Below are positions 37,801 to 49,591 of a DNA stretch of 64,000 nt, one piece after another; the first letter of the stretch is position 1, and every line of letters starts with the position of its first letter. Under the pieces are notes generated by a model. The model had not been told where the DNA came from and ran no database searches. It saw only the letters and a program-made list of their open reading frames with translations. The position numbers and the translations under genes are program-made. Source of the stretch: Fennellomyces sp. T-0311 (Eukaryota; Mucoromycota; Mucoromycetes; Mucorales; Lichtheimiaceae); assembly GCA_025266875.1 (NCBI GenBank), contig JALLLT010000021.1:248001-312000 (forward strand), given 5' to 3'.

Positions 37801-38490
37801 AGCAAGATTCCCGTATCCGGCATCAACATTGGTCCTGTGCATAAGAAGGACGTTGTCAAGGCCAGTGTCATGGTTGAGAAGGCCAAGGAGTACGCTGTCA
37901 TGTTGTGTTTCGATGTCAAGGTTGAAAAGGAAGCTGAGGAAATGGCAGAAGAACTTGGTATCAAGGTGTTCAAGGCCGATATTATTTATCACTTGTTCGA
38001 TCGATTCGTTGAATACAGCAATTCCATGATGGAGCAGAAGCGTAAGGAACAGGCAGAGGATGCTGTGTTCCCTTGCATTCTCAAGATGGTTCCTGGTGCT
38101 ATCTTTATGAAGAAGAACCCCATTGTCATGGGTGTGGACGTTGTCGAAGGCTCTTTGCGCATTGGAACGCCCATCTGTGTTGTCCGACCCAATGCTGAAG
38201 GTGTGCGCGAAGTTCATACCTTGGGTAAGGTTACATCGATCGAGCAGAACCACAAGCCTGTAGAAATCGTCAAGCGAGGTGCGATGGGTGCTGGTGTTGC
38301 GATCAAGATTGAACAACCTGTGCACGAGAATCCAAAGACGTATGGTCGCCACTTTGATGATAAGGATGAGTACTACAGTCGAATCACCCGCAAGTCCATC
38401 GATATTCTGAAGGAATCTTTCCGCAAGGATCTGTCCAAGGAAGAATGGGCGCTCGTTGTGAAGCTCAAGAAGATCTTGAACGTAGACTAA
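34802..38490 (+). CDS. FUN12: translation initiation factor eIF5B (IF2-type GTPase)
   Basis: A GTPase that promotes 60S joining in translation initiation. The start at 34802 gives [16 protein letters not shown] in a short first exon. The N-terminal half is highly charged (Lys/Glu) and contains three copies of a [18 protein letters not shown] unit. The G domain shows G1 [12 protein letters not shown] (across an intron), G2 [13 protein letters not shown]3 [13 protein letters not shown]4 VALNKIDRL and G5 [12 protein letters not shown]. Domains II-IV follow ([59 protein letters not shown]), ending KKILNVD. Length (about 1,120 residues) fits eukaryotic eIF5B. The last large exon (36727-38490) has strongly biased codons, as expected for a highly expressed gene. 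Confidence 0.96.
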
Positions 38491-38633
38491 TTCCACACTA
38501 CTCTTACTACACATTAAAAGCATCACCATACCATCATCATTTCTCTTTCTTTCTTTCTTGTTCAATGTATTACACCGAATTAAAAGTATCTTTACTGTAT
38601 TTACAAAGGATGCATTGTGATGATTGCTGTATG

Positions 38634-40323
38634 TTATGCCTGCTGTTGCTGCTCGAACTCAGCTTTGTACTGTTCGTTGGATATGAGCTTCACAATCGAC
38701 TTGTTGGTATCGTCTTGGCGTATGATGAGTGTGCCGTTGATAGAGATTGCGCGTGTTGGCCCGGTTGTGTCTGCCGATGGCTCTGCTGCCTTTACTCGAC
38801 TCTTTGCATCGGCTACCAGGAAGGATCTAAGCAGCTCCGTGCTTACGGTAGCTTGCATGGATAGACGGGTCTTGATATTGATGCTTACGCCATTGGCAGG
38901 ATTAAAACAAGGTATATCCAATTCCTTGACGATTTTGCCTTTCAAAAAATCCATGCTCCCCTTTTCTCCATGTACTAGCACCACGTTCCGTGGCTCACAG
39001 TGGCGAATCAGTTGCATGATGCCTTTTGCATCGGCGTGAGCGCTGAACGACAGGTTGCGAACCTGGAGATTCACTTGGATCTTTGTAAACTTGTCGACTT
39101 CAATGAGCTTTTGGTTCTGCAGAACCTTAGCACCGACAGTGCCAGCCGCGCAGTAACCTGGTAGAATGACCATGTTTTTAGGATCAGGTGCCCAGCGTTT
39201 GAAGATCTCGAGAGAAGTGCCGAGGTTGAGCATTCCAGGCGTCGCAAAGACCACCATGGGCCCTTTGTGGTCGAGCATTGTACGATTCCAGGCCTTGATG
39301 TGCTTAAAATCAAACATGTTGCGTTCAACAAAGGTTGACTTGACCTTTTGATTGGTCCAGTTGATAAAGAGTTTGTAGTAATTGTTGGCGCGTTCAGTAA
39401 GACCTGCTGAAAAGTAGACGGGGACATCAAGACCCATGCGCTCCCAATACGACTCGATCAGAATGCAGAGTTCCTGCGCACGACCCAACGCAAACACTGG
39501 GATCAACACATTGCCTCCGTTAGCAACACAGTCGTGCACCTTTTTCAAGAAATCACGTTCGCGCGAGCGTTTGGAGTCGCGAATAGTGGTGCCGTAGGTG
39601 CTCTCAGTGATCAGCACATCTGGTCGCACCTTGTCGATCCACGCCGAGCCAAGATGTCGGTCGGGTGTCATGTTGTAGTCGCCTGTGTATACCACAGACT
39701 CATTGCCCACGCGCACATAAAACATGGCGGCGCCAAGCACATGGCCCGCATAGTATGCTTTGATTTCGAGATCGTCGTCGACGCGGATGGTTTCGTGGAG
39801 GTTGATAGGGATCACCTTTTTCATGCAATCTTTGATCATGCAAGACGTGAAAAAGTTGGTCTCGCCTTTGCGCTCCACAGTGATTTTGCGATAATCTTCT
39901 AGAAGGATAGGACAGATAGCTTTGGTCGGATGTGTCATGTATATCGGCCCGTCGTAGCCACACATTTCCGTGAAAAACGGAAGCGCTCCACAATGATCAA
40001 GGTGAAAATGTGTAATGATCACCGCATCGAGGATTTCTGTAAAGCGTCCCGTTTTCGAAATGTATGTGAAATCTGGAAAACGTCGAGCGTCATTGTAACC
40101 CATGTGCATGCCTATACGGATCTACCGTTAGTTTCTGTCGTTGCTGGATCCAGGTCCAATAAAGTATACCGCAATCGAACATGATATTTTTGCCTTTGAT
40201 CGTGATGAGCACGCAGCTTCTGCCAACGTCTTGCCCTGTAATGGTTTTAGCAAGTGCTACGAATTACGATCAAAAGCTTCCTTCTAATATACCTGCTCCT
40301 AAAGGTACAACTTGAATGGACAT
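38634..40323 (-). CDS. INTS11: Integrator-type endonuclease INTS11 (CPSF73-related)
   Basis: A metallo-beta-lactamase/beta-CASP RNA endonuclease. Three exons: the start at 40323 gives [20 protein letters not shown], then [11 protein letters not shown], then the main exon. Motifs: [17 protein letters not shown] (HxHxDH), [101 protein letters not shown] and [14 protein letters not shown]. The metal ligands are all present. The sequence [15 protein letters not shown] and the [16 protein letters not shown] block match INTS11 rather than CPSF73. The C-terminal domain is shorter than in animals (whole protein about 530 residues). It would cleave nascent RNAs in an Integrator-like complex; partner INTS9 is not in this window. 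Confidence 0.88.
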
Positions 40324-40638
40324 TGCAGCGAGAGAGAGAGAAGAACCAGGCGGGGATTAGCGGCTTTGGTATCACACACACACGCACATAAACATAGCAA
40401 ATATGCAAGGCAAAAAGAACTCTTTGACTCTAACGTTGGGAGATACACTATTGATCGCCCAATATGCACGTAATGTAGGTTCTTGTCGCTAGATAGTATG
40501 CAGCTTGGAGTTTGCAGTGTGTATCCTGATAGCCATGGCTTCCCTGGTCGCCATGACAGCAAATTAAGCCAATAAAATTACCAGCGGAAACTCATAGCTG
40601 GCTTCACGCTTTACAAAACGGCATATAGCACCCACACT
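40324..40638. promoter_or_regulatory. divergent promoter, INTS11 / TVP23
   Basis: The two genes start at the two edges of this 315-base spacer. It contains a short CA/GT run (about 40371-40385) and a purine tract next to the INTS11 start. No specific factor site is recognised. Confidence 0.35.
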
Positions 40639-41522
40639 ATGGTTTGTCTCAACATGATCTTTCTACAACCACGCGAAACGTGATTTAATTTACCAACAGC
40701 ACCTCATTTAGGCTGACGAAAGTCGAGTAAATCTGCTACAAGCGGATGCCGCCATCCAACCTGATGATTTGGAAGCAGGAACGGCTTCACCCAACCGCAA
40801 CATTAATGGCAACAACCCGTCAAGAAACAATGCTGTTAGAGAGTATTTTGAGCAGTCCAGGTAAGTAGCATAACCCATACTCATGGATATGGCGTACTAA
40901 AGCAGGCCCTGTAGCCATCCTATCGCAGCGTTTTTCTTTTTGGCGTTCCGGCTTGGCGCGTTGCTGATGTACCTGTTGGGGTCTATCTGGATTGATAGCT
41001 TTACACTTGTGTTTGTAGTGACCATACTGCTACTGGCGTTTGATTTTTGGACAGTCAAGAATGTATCCGGACGACTATTGGTTGGATTGCGATGGTGGAA
41101 CGAAATCCAAGAAGATGGATCGAATCGATGGGTATTTGAGAGCGCCAGTGTAAGTGCCCAAAGGAGACTGTTTCAAGCTGCATGGCCACTGATATCTTTG
41201 CAAAAAGCCGCACCGTAAGAATAATGCAGCCGATTCCAGACTATTCTGGACTGTGCTCTATGCTACACCCGTGCTTTGGGCCCTCCTTGCATTGACCTGC
41301 ATTTTCACCTTCAAGGCCTCGTGGCTGGTGATTGTTGTCGTCGCAATCATCCTCAATGTTGCCAATGTTTATGGATACACACAGTGTGACAAGGATGCCA
41401 AGAAGAAGTGGGCCACTGGCATTGCCACACAAACTGCCCTCGGATCGCTCGGCAGCAGTGCCACCGGTTTTGTTGGTAGAGCAGTTGGATCAGGTATCAG
41501 CCAGCTCTTTAGCTCGCGATAA
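40639..41522 (+). CDS. TVP23: Golgi membrane protein Tvp23 (FAM18 family)
   Basis: A small multispan protein of the late Golgi. The best start is ATG at 40639 followed directly by an intron (GTTTGT donor), so the first exon may be three bases; joined to the next exon it reads M-ADESRVNLLQADAAIQP. An acidic, Asn-rich N-terminus precedes four hydrophobic segments: HPIAAFFFLAFRLGALLMYL, SFTLVFVVTILLLAFDFW, LFWTVLYATPVLWALLAL and ASWLVIVVVAIILNVANVY. Between them, VKNVSGRLLVGLRWWNEI and GSNRWVFES are the diagnostic TVP23 blocks. The end has YGYTQCDKDAKKKW and a Gly/Ser-rich tail. Three introns. Confidence 0.9.
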
Positions 41523-43552
41523 AATAAATATTCCACGCTCCTCTTTTTCTTCCAGTTTGAATTATTATGTCTGGTTAAAGTGTACCGTATACAGGATAAG
41601 TGTGCTATTAGGCTTTAACGTCCCTCTAAAGACGACGGGGTCAGTAAAACCATACAATAATGTTGCATTACAGTGCTGTTTGGAGTTTATTGACTTGCCC
41701 CTCAGGGATCATAAGGATATTGGCCAAATGTTTGCGGCGTACACAGCGAAATAATATACCCGGCATCAGTTTCTGAACGGCGAATGTTGCAGACAAAAGT
41801 ATGATTGTCGATTCAAACCTGTGCAAGCAGTGTTAATGAGAACTAGGTCTGCTTTACTTACTCTCTTTTGTATTTACATCATCTTGCTTGTATTTACGTC
41901 CTATCTTTCATGTGTAGCATCCATCTCTAATGCACCATACGCACATACCTAATGGATTATGCTGCCAGTTCAAAGTGGCGAACGTAAAAAGCCAATATTT
42001 TACCCTGAATCTATTCTACATAACACTTTGTAGGCCAATTTTCTTATAAATTGCGTTCATCAGCACGGATATACTTCTGAATTGCTGTAATTGAGGAAGA
42101 AAAAGCACGCACTTTTATTTTTATCCTGTAGCAAGACTTTGTTCGCCAATTTCGATCGAGATTCCGTTCATCAGTTTCTACTTCAAGACAGACTTTGTAC
42201 GTAAGGTGCTTTGTCATCACTGCATGGACAGGTTGTTATTGTCAGCTTCACAGCCAGGCGTCTTCACTGTCTAAGTATGAAAGTGATATATAGCTCTTAT
42301 AAAAGGTTTTAAATCACTACGTTCACGAGCACTAAATTAGCTCAATATCTTTTTTAATCAATGCAACAGCTTTATTTATTGTTTTTCTCTTTCAAGGGGA
42401 CTTTTATAGTTGTACACAAATAAGTCAGATCTATATCGTTGTGGACCATATTGTCTTTTCGTATATATAGAATACATTTCAATAGATGGTCAAGAAACCA
42501 TCCACATGTAGTGGACTTATTGATCTTGAATTTTAAGGCATCGATTACTCTCTAACCAACGTCACTTTACACTGTAATAAAATTAGATAAAAAGAACTGA
42601 TGGACGAGTTTACGTAGAAGGAAAACAAGTTGCATTCTCTAGAAACAACTGTGGTACTTTGTTCCGCTTTTTCAATTCTTGATCGATTTAAACTCCCTCA
42701 TTATAAAGCCCGTTCCAGCATTGGTTTACTGACTTGGTTCCATCCGATTGTTTTTTATATGATACCCTACTGACGCTCCTCACCCAAGTGTCACGAGAGA
42801 ATTACATATACAATCGTTATTTATCTCACTTTAATCCAACAAATGAAACGATGACATGAAAAGAGGATATACCATTCCATCACTGTTTGGCTTTCCCGCA
42901 GTGTTCACGTCAGACACCAAATACGTAAGTATGTAACTGTAGATCAGTGCTCGCATACACTTATCAAACATATTATCTATGTATCTATAGCCGATATAAG
43001 ATTCTGATATACAGATATTTTTGCAAGTTATCTCTCCTTCAGCATGTACGACGTAGTACTAATGAAAATGAATAAGTTCTTCTCAGACCCTGCTTTGCGA
43101 GCGCCCAACAAACATTTCCAGGTGTCACAACAGACCGGCTGGAGCACAATGACATCAAAGAATTATAACGCTTGTTCCTACTCTCTGATATACTGCCCCG
43201 CTTGAGACATATATTTTCCAAACGCTTCTGTAGTAATTGCAATCCTGTCACTTTTTGGTCGCACTTCCCTTGCCGAAAGCCTAGATAATGGGCCAATGAC
43301 GTATTTATCCGCTGGCAAGTAGTCCGCTCCACGATGGGTAGATCAAACAGCGACTTGCTCGGATACGTGCGACATTGATTTTTGGGGGAAAGGAAATAGA
43401 ATGACGCATATGTCTCAGGCAAAGTATTTTACCGCACGGGCGATGATTGGCCCCAGCCTGACTGATTTGTATGGTGGCTGGTTTCGCTGCACCCAAGTTA
43501 GCTCCTCTTTCTCCACTTTCTTTTACCTTTCTCCCCCCATTTTTCTTACCTT
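41523..43552. other. 2-kb gene-poor region between TVP23 and the ERT1-like gene
   Basis: No protein gene is supported. The first part is the 3' flank of TVP23. A pair of degenerate direct repeats lies near 42023-42064 and 42135-42174. A minus-strand open frame at 43039-43422 (127 codons) has no recognisable content. The last few hundred bases are the promoter of the transcription factor gene, with pyrimidine-rich tracts near 43503-43550. Confidence 0.45.
42023..42174 (+). repeat. degenerate direct repeat, two copies
   Basis: Two blocks of about 40 bases, starting near 42023 and 42135, share ACTTTGT, then GCCAATTT, then CGTTCATCAG with similar spacing (about 70-75% identity by eye). Their function, if any, is unknown. 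They might be remnants of a duplicated element. Confidence 0.35.
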
Positions 43553-45654
43553 ATGGCCACTGCGGTGTCGTCAACGACAGGCACCTCGGTATCAGCCACT
43601 TCGACCATTTCACCGGGACAAACAGAAACTGCGCAGAAAATGCACTTACCATCCAGATCGCAAAAGCCGGCCCAGCGGAAAAAGAAGGCTGCCAGGGCTT
43701 GCATACATTGCCAAAAGGTAATAGAATGACAACATGGCAACTTGTCCTAGCTTGAATAATGAATCGTCAGGCAAACTCATTTTCGGTAACTTCACAATGT
43801 TATAGGCTCATTTAACGTGTGATGACTGTAAGCAAAAGAAAGGCTGACTCCCTGTGGTTTGCCCCACATATTTTGTTTATACCCAATCGATAAATTAACC
43901 TCACCCCCCAAAAATCTGCAGCTCGGCCTTGCCAACGGTGTATAAAGCGTGATCTTGCATCGACCTGTACCGACGGCGCTCGAAAAAAGGCTAAATACTT
44001 GCAGGATGTACATGGTACGGTGGTTTCTATGACAACGTGTTGCGAGTTTTGCTGATCGTCCGTTCAAAAATAGATTCGGTGGTCAACGAGCCCGACGTCG
44101 CCTTCAATCCACAGCTGGGTATCGGCGTGAATGCCGCGGGCATCAATGCCATGTCGTCCGATAACAGCAGCATGGGTACTTCGATTGTGGATACCGAGTC
44201 GTTTGGTGAGTTTTTTTTTGGTTTATGTTGAGGTTGCACAAAGGGATAGGGTTTGACTAATATGGCGGGTAATACAAGGGAACGACCCAAGCTTAGTCAA
44301 TGCAAGCCAGCTGCTTGAGAATTACAACTATGGATTCGGATCGTCCGCAACCAATCTCGAGTATTCGTTCCTGTCGAACATGCTGGGCACACCGTTCATC
44401 GATCCTTCGGCCGCCACTTCATCTTCCAGCAATGCAGCACAAACCTTAACCGACCTACCCATGTGGCCCCAATCACAACAGCCACCCACCTTACAAAACC
44501 AACAAACCTCACAACAAGCACGGCCTCCCAACACGAGGCCAAACAGTGCCCATGACAATTCACCCACTCAACCACAGTCAGCTGAGAATGTTACACCGAT
44601 AGTAAACGCATTTGATCCGCCGTCGTCGATGATGTTCTCAGCAGAACAACAGCGACAACGCCAACAATCCACCTCATCGTCGTCTCCCAATGTAGGTTCC
44701 ATACCATCCGCTGCAATTGACACCACACAGGCATCGGCGACATCTGGCATGTCGTCCTTGCTCGCTTACGGCGATGGCGCCGTTGTTGCCAAGGTGACCA
44801 ACAGCCCGGTTACATCATCCAGCTCACCGGCAGGTGTCAGGCGTCGTAACCAGATCATCACACCTGAAATGGCCTATGCAAGTGCAAAGAAGCCGTTCAG
44901 TTACGCAGAAGGTTATCATTATCTCATCACTTATGTGAGGCAAAGGTGATTAAAAATGTGGGGTGGGAAAAACAAGCATGGCTAAGATTATGATTAGAAT
45001 GAGCCGGGAAGATCTTATGCGCATCAGTCGTGCGCTAGCGCTCTTCCGACCGAGCGTGCTGGCGTCGATGATGAATCTGACGGAGGATGACTTGATTTTT
45101 ACGGAGAAGTGCTTGCAACGGACATTGCTGGTATGGGTCTCGATCTTTTTTTCTCCACGCTCCCGTTCTCACGCAATACTATTAGGAATACGAAAAGTTG
45201 ATAAGCTATTCGGGAACACCCACTGTGGTCTGGCGGCGTACTGGTGAGATTGCCCTGGTCGGCAAAGAATTCTCACTGCTCACGCAGTGGTCACGCGACA
45301 CATTGTTAAGCAAAAAAACCTATATTTACGAGGTATTATTATTATTAAAAAAAGGAGGGTGACTCGGTGACTGACTCACATTGCTGCACACAGTTGATGA
45401 GCAATTCATCTGCGGTTGAATATTGGGAGAAGTACGCGATGCATGCATTCGACAACACCGACTCTGCAGTATACAGCTCATGTATCTTACTAAGTCCTAC
45501 CAAGCGAGTGGTCCCGTGCACGTTCTGCTTCACCATCAAGCGTGACATATTTGATCTCCCCAGTGTCATTGTCGGAAATGTACGTTGCATTACCTTTAGC
45601 CCGCTGTGCTTATCTAACCTGTTTCTGTTTTAGTTCCTGCCGATTCTGAGCTAA
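43553..45654 (+). CDS. ERT1: Zn(II)2Cys6 transcription factor with PAS-like domain, ERT1/RDS2 type
   Basis: A fungal zinc-cluster regulator. The start at 43553 gives [20 protein letters not shown]. Joining exons gives the zinc cluster ACIHCQKAHLTCDDSRPCQR, then [20 protein letters not shown]; the six cysteines have the CX2CX6CX5CX2CX7-8C spacing. The CQKAHLTCDDSRPCQRC signature is that of Ert1/Rds2/AcuK-AcuM, which control gluconeogenesis and non-fermentable carbon use. A long Ser/Gln/Pro-rich middle (44380-44830) is probably disordered. The C-terminal part is PAS-like: [20 protein letters not shown], then a final [19 protein letters not shown] and VIVGNFLPILS. At least seven introns, several placed by family expectation. 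Confidence 0.87.
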
Positions 45655-45965
45655 TACCACTTTACCCTCACGATTCTCACCCTTTTACACACACACCATC
45701 ATCAGCATTATAGATGAAAAGCACCACCTCTTGCCTTTTTGTTAACCACGTTGTATGCGCTAACCTCACTATTTATATTCTTTGCATCTATGTATTTGTA
45801 ATTTCGTATCTTCCAGTCATCGTATTTCCTTCTCTGCCTCGCCCACACATCGCATACCTCCCTCTCTAGCCTATCCGTCGTTCTCTGCTAAAAGGAAACG
45901 AACACAATTAAAGACATTGAGAGCGTAGCTGAAACAAAAGGTAGACGTAAGTCGCTTTTTTTTTA
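45655..45965. other. 3' spacer between convergent genes
   Basis: This 311-base, C/T-rich stretch separates the stop codons of the ERT1-like gene (+) and CDC27 (-). Nothing else is recognised. Confidence 0.4.
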
Positions 45966-48395
45966 TTATTCTTCCATTGCATAGGCATCATCGTTGACGT
46001 GCGAAGTACTCTGTGCGTGTACGATCTTGTCCTTTAGTTTTTCTGCGGCGGCCGAGTGACGTACTTCGAGAGCTTTACAAACGTGATTATAGGCAGCGCC
46101 ATACTCTTCGAGAGACAGCAAGACCTATATAGAAAAACAAGGTTACAAAATTTCACGGCCCTGATCGGATATATCCACTCTACCTCAGCCATAGTGCCTA
46201 ATACGACAGGGTGAGACGGATGCAGTCGCACTGCTTCATTTAGGAGTGTTCTTGCTTGCACAAACTGCTCCATTCCCTGATACGCGGTGGCCAATCCGTA
46301 CCTGGAATCCAAATTGTTATTATTATGTCATCCAATCATTAAAAAAAAACTTACCACCCGAGATACGATCGTTTATTTGCAACCATGCAATTGGCGAAGT
46401 GCAACTTGGCGCCCAGACAATTGCCTTTCTCCCATTCCTCGTAACCCAAAAGCGCGTGACCGTATGATCGGGAAGGATCGTATTCGACTGCCTTTTGGAA
46501 CCATTTGGACGCCTCGTTGCCGCCCTTGGCGCACTTGCTCCAATTGCCTGCCGCGATATAAGCTTCGTAGCGATGAGATCGATTTTGCTTCATCTTGTAC
46601 GCCAGCAAATTCAGCTCCAGCTCGTTTTCCAGATACCAGAGACATGTCGAGTATATGGGGACGCCATCGCAGAACCACGGGGCCAAACAGAACGCTCTTC
46701 GGAAGAATACGCGTGCGCTTTGATAATCTCCAGCGTCGTAATATGCCTTTCCTAAAATACAAAGCACCCGTGCCGTATCATATTGCGCATCGTCCAGCTT
46801 CTGCAGCGCAAGAGCTGCTTCTCGACACCGATAGAACGAATGGTACATGTATCCATTTGCAAGTGTTCGCAGTACCCCGATGGTCCTGTTCATCGCCTCC
46901 AATATGACAGTTCGATCGTTACTGTTGTTCATACTGCATGTATCGGTCGCCAAACCAAAGTACTGCCATAGTCGCTCTGCCTAAATAAAGCAAGTTATAA
47001 TCGCTGGTAATGCACTAGTTCCGCCTTACCTCTGATACTTCACGGGCCGCTGATTCTGCTGTTTTTTTCTAAGTTGCATAAGATCACTGTCGGCACAGCG
47101 ACTATATAACTCACCTTGCTCTTGCTTGCCCGTCCTCTTCCGCTTTTACCCGATGGTTTGCTGGACCAACTCTATTTAGTAAACATGCGAGATTTTCTAA
47201 ATGAGCCCGCCCCTTACGTGGTGTCACGACGATCGTGCCCTTGTAACCTTAATGTGCTCCCAGGTGAGACTGGACTTTGCGGGGAAGGGCTTAGTCCGCT
47301 TTCCGCATCTTGCATCAGGTCAACTTGAAGATGCTGCGGCTTATCGGCCGGTGGCTTCTTGTGCAAACCGTGCTTGTTCTTGTAAGCCTCTTCCGCCTGC
47401 ATCTTGTCAATGTCCTGAGTAACCATCTCTATCTCCATATCCTTCCTCTCCTCAATATGACTCCTATAAACTGAATGAGCATTGTCATCCAGCTGGGTGT
47501 AACCTTGCTCTACCGTTGTGGCTGGATTTCTGTAATATCACTGTCTTTCATCCTGTGTGAGAAAAACACCAAGGACCGAAGCTGGTCCAAAGACACGTCT
47601 TGGTAATCGCTGCGCAACGAGGGCATGTAAGGCTCAACCTCATCGAGCGATGGCTCGGGATCCTTGAGTGATATGCCTATTACGGATGTTGACGGTGGTC
47701 GGGGCAACAGCTGCTGCGACCGCTCGAGATTTGTGTGCGATGTGAAGTCTTTGAAGATGTCATTGGGCAATGGTGCTGCGTCAAAGTCAATGACATCGGG
47801 TGCGATATCACACAGCGTTGTGTATGCTGATATTTTGAAGGGGTTGTCATCCAGACTTTCCCATAGGTGGATCGCCGCACCTTGGATATTTTCGAGTTTA
47901 GAATATAGCTCACCGAGCAAGTTGTCAATGGATCCTCTGCTTGGCATATGGCTGCGCATCATTGCGCTTGCAAGGTCTAGTTTGGATGGTTATCATATGA
48001 AATAGGCAAGCTGGGAGTGTGTTACCATCGCCCCAATAATGTGTGTCTGAAAAGTCGCGTTTATGCATATCCAGGGCGGCCGTTAAAGCTTTGACTCCCT
48101 CGCGCCAGAACGTCTGTTTCGCGTCCATCGCTTCCGTTTGATTACCCAGATCCAAGCAGCTTCTTGCAAATAAATTCCGGCATGGAATCGAGTCGGTATC
48201 TTTGAGTACAGAGTAGCTGCCATTGCAATCGTTTAAGAGATACAGGCATTTCGCGTACAGAAACCTGTACTCGTCATTATCTCTGTCGAGGGCGTACAAT
48301 CGTTCGGCTAGGACAAGCGCATTTTTGTAATCAAAATCGTCAATGTCCTTGTGTATGAGGGCCATGAGCACCCAGGCCTCTACAGGATTCTCCAT
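45966..48395 (-). CDS. CDC27: anaphase-promoting complex subunit APC3/Cdc27 (TPR protein)
   Basis: A scaffold of the APC/C ubiquitin ligase that binds activator IR tails. The likely start at 48395 gives MENPVEAWVLMALIHKDIDD, followed by YKNALVLAERLYALDRDNDE and FLYAKCLYLLNDCNGSYSVL, the typical N-terminal TPRs of Cdc27. Then come LLGELYSKLENIQGAAIHLW and a Ser/Pro-rich linker. The C-terminal TPRs read GYMYHSFYRCREAALAL, TARVLCILGKAYYDAGDYQS, VPIYSTCLWYLENELELNLL, FQKAVEYDPSRSYGHALLGY and YGLATAYQGMEQFVQARTLL. YRCxEA and YSTxLWxL are Cdc27 hallmarks and separate it from Cdc16 and Cdc23. An upstream coding exon is possible; this ATG was chosen because the family's N-terminus starts here. About seven introns. 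Confidence 0.87.
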
Positions 48396-48773
48396 TTTCT
48401 TTGTGAAGATCAAGGAGCACCTTATTTAGACAGGTTAAGCACCCGCCAGCAAGCTTTTTGAAATAATGCTGGTCGGAATCGACTGTCGAGGTCTGACCAC
48501 ATACTCGATGGTATCTATGGTTACCCCACTGGATAAGGCGATGTGCCAAACCACAATTCGGATAGTTATACTATTATTTGTTTGCCCTTTTCTTTTTTAA
48601 GCACTTTATCTGACTTCATTTCGTTGCGAACTTAAAGTTATGAGTGGCAGCTTTATCACCAACAGCGCGGAAGCTTCCAGGTTGCTCTTTTGATCGGAAC
48701 CAAGAGAATACGTTGGAAACATTCGTTTATGAAATTTACACAATAAAATTACTAGGTATGGCTACTCGCTCGA

Positions 48774-49421
48774 CTACTTGCCAAAAAGTATTTTGTCGCA
48801 GTAAGCGTTGAAGTCGTACGGATTTGCATCTTGAGGATCCTCAACCAGATCCTCCTCCGTAACCGTAGAGTCATTAAACGCTTCAAAGATTGGCAGCTGT
48901 AGCTCTATCATACAAATGAGTGTCTGATCATGAATGTAAAACTGTTTCTCATTACCGTAGCTCTTGTCCTCCAAGCTGTCAGCGCTAGAGCTGGCTTCCA
49001 CCAATGCGCAGATACTCTTTGTGTTTTCGTTGGGAAAGTTGGGTGGTGGAATAATTGTTGTTGGATTTCCTGCTCGGTTTCGCCGGAACACTTTTTTGAA
49101 CCATCCCATTTCAATTGCACGCTCAAATAACCCAATCTTTGCTCCAAGTTTACTTTTGTCGCGGTCAATCTGTATTACTGGCTCACTGGCACTCAATACA
49201 TCCTGCTTTTCTTTTGATCGGTGGCGGCGTGATATCATGGCCGAGGCTGACTTTTCAAGGTGCAATAGTCGACTTGCAGCTGCTGCCATGGCCGTGTCTG
49301 CTCCGCGATGAAAGGTGACCAGCTGCTTTCGTTGCCAAGCTATCTTTGGTTTCCCGTGACGACTCGAGGTCCCCTCATCCTTGTTGTTGCTAGGTAACCG
49401 CTTCCGCATCGTCGTCATCAT
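48774..49421 (-). CDS. hypothetical protein, 215 residues, single exon
   Basis: An uninterrupted frame from MMTTMRKRLPSNNKDEGTSS to a stop at 48774. The N-terminal third is strongly basic and Arg/Lys-rich; the middle has a hydrophobic patch (IGLFERAIEMGWFKKVFRR), and the C-terminal 70 residues are acidic (FEAFNDSTVTEEDLVEDPQD). No signal peptide, membrane span or known domain is seen. It lies between CDC27 and calcipressin, all on the minus strand, with enough space to be a separate gene. Absence of introns is unusual here. It has plausible coding composition but I do not recognise the family. Confidence 0.5.
   Translation of the reverse strand: MMTTMRKRLPSNNKDEGTSSRHGKPKIAWQRKQLVTFHRGADTAMAAAASRLLHLEKSASAMISRRHRSKEKQDVLSASEPVIQIDRDKSKLGAKIGLFERAIEMGWFKKVFRRNRAGNPTTIIPPPNFPNENTKSICALVEASSSADSLEDKSYGNEKQFYIHDQTLICMIELQLPIFEAFNDSTVTEEDLVEDPQDANPYDFNAYCDKILFGK
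49386..49398. promoter_or_regulatory. X-box-like sequence (second copy)
   Basis: GTTGCTAGGTAAC differs by one base from the palindrome at 9165-9177 and again fits a loose RFX X-box. It lies inside the N-terminal codons of the hypothetical gene at 48774-49421, so it may be coincidental. Confidence 0.15.
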
Positions 49422-49591
49422 TCGGTCGCAAAGGAAAATAAACAGACAGAAATGCTAAACAGTAAAATCTTTTATATGAAACTATTACACAAAGTTTGTT
49501 AAAGTCGTTCAGTGTTCAATTTCCGAGGTGTACGTTGCATTTCAAACAGCAAGGGGCAAAAAAAAGAAAGTTTTCAATTCAAGCAAACAAT

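Noticed and set aside
37633..38565. 310-codon minus-strand frame opposite eIF5B domain IV
   Set aside because: Antisense shadow of a biased coding exon with no recognisable motif.
43039..43422. 127-codon minus-strand frame upstream of the ERT1-like gene
   Set aside because: No start context, domain or splice partner was found, and the composition is like intergenic sequence. It could be an orphan or relic, but I cannot support a gene.
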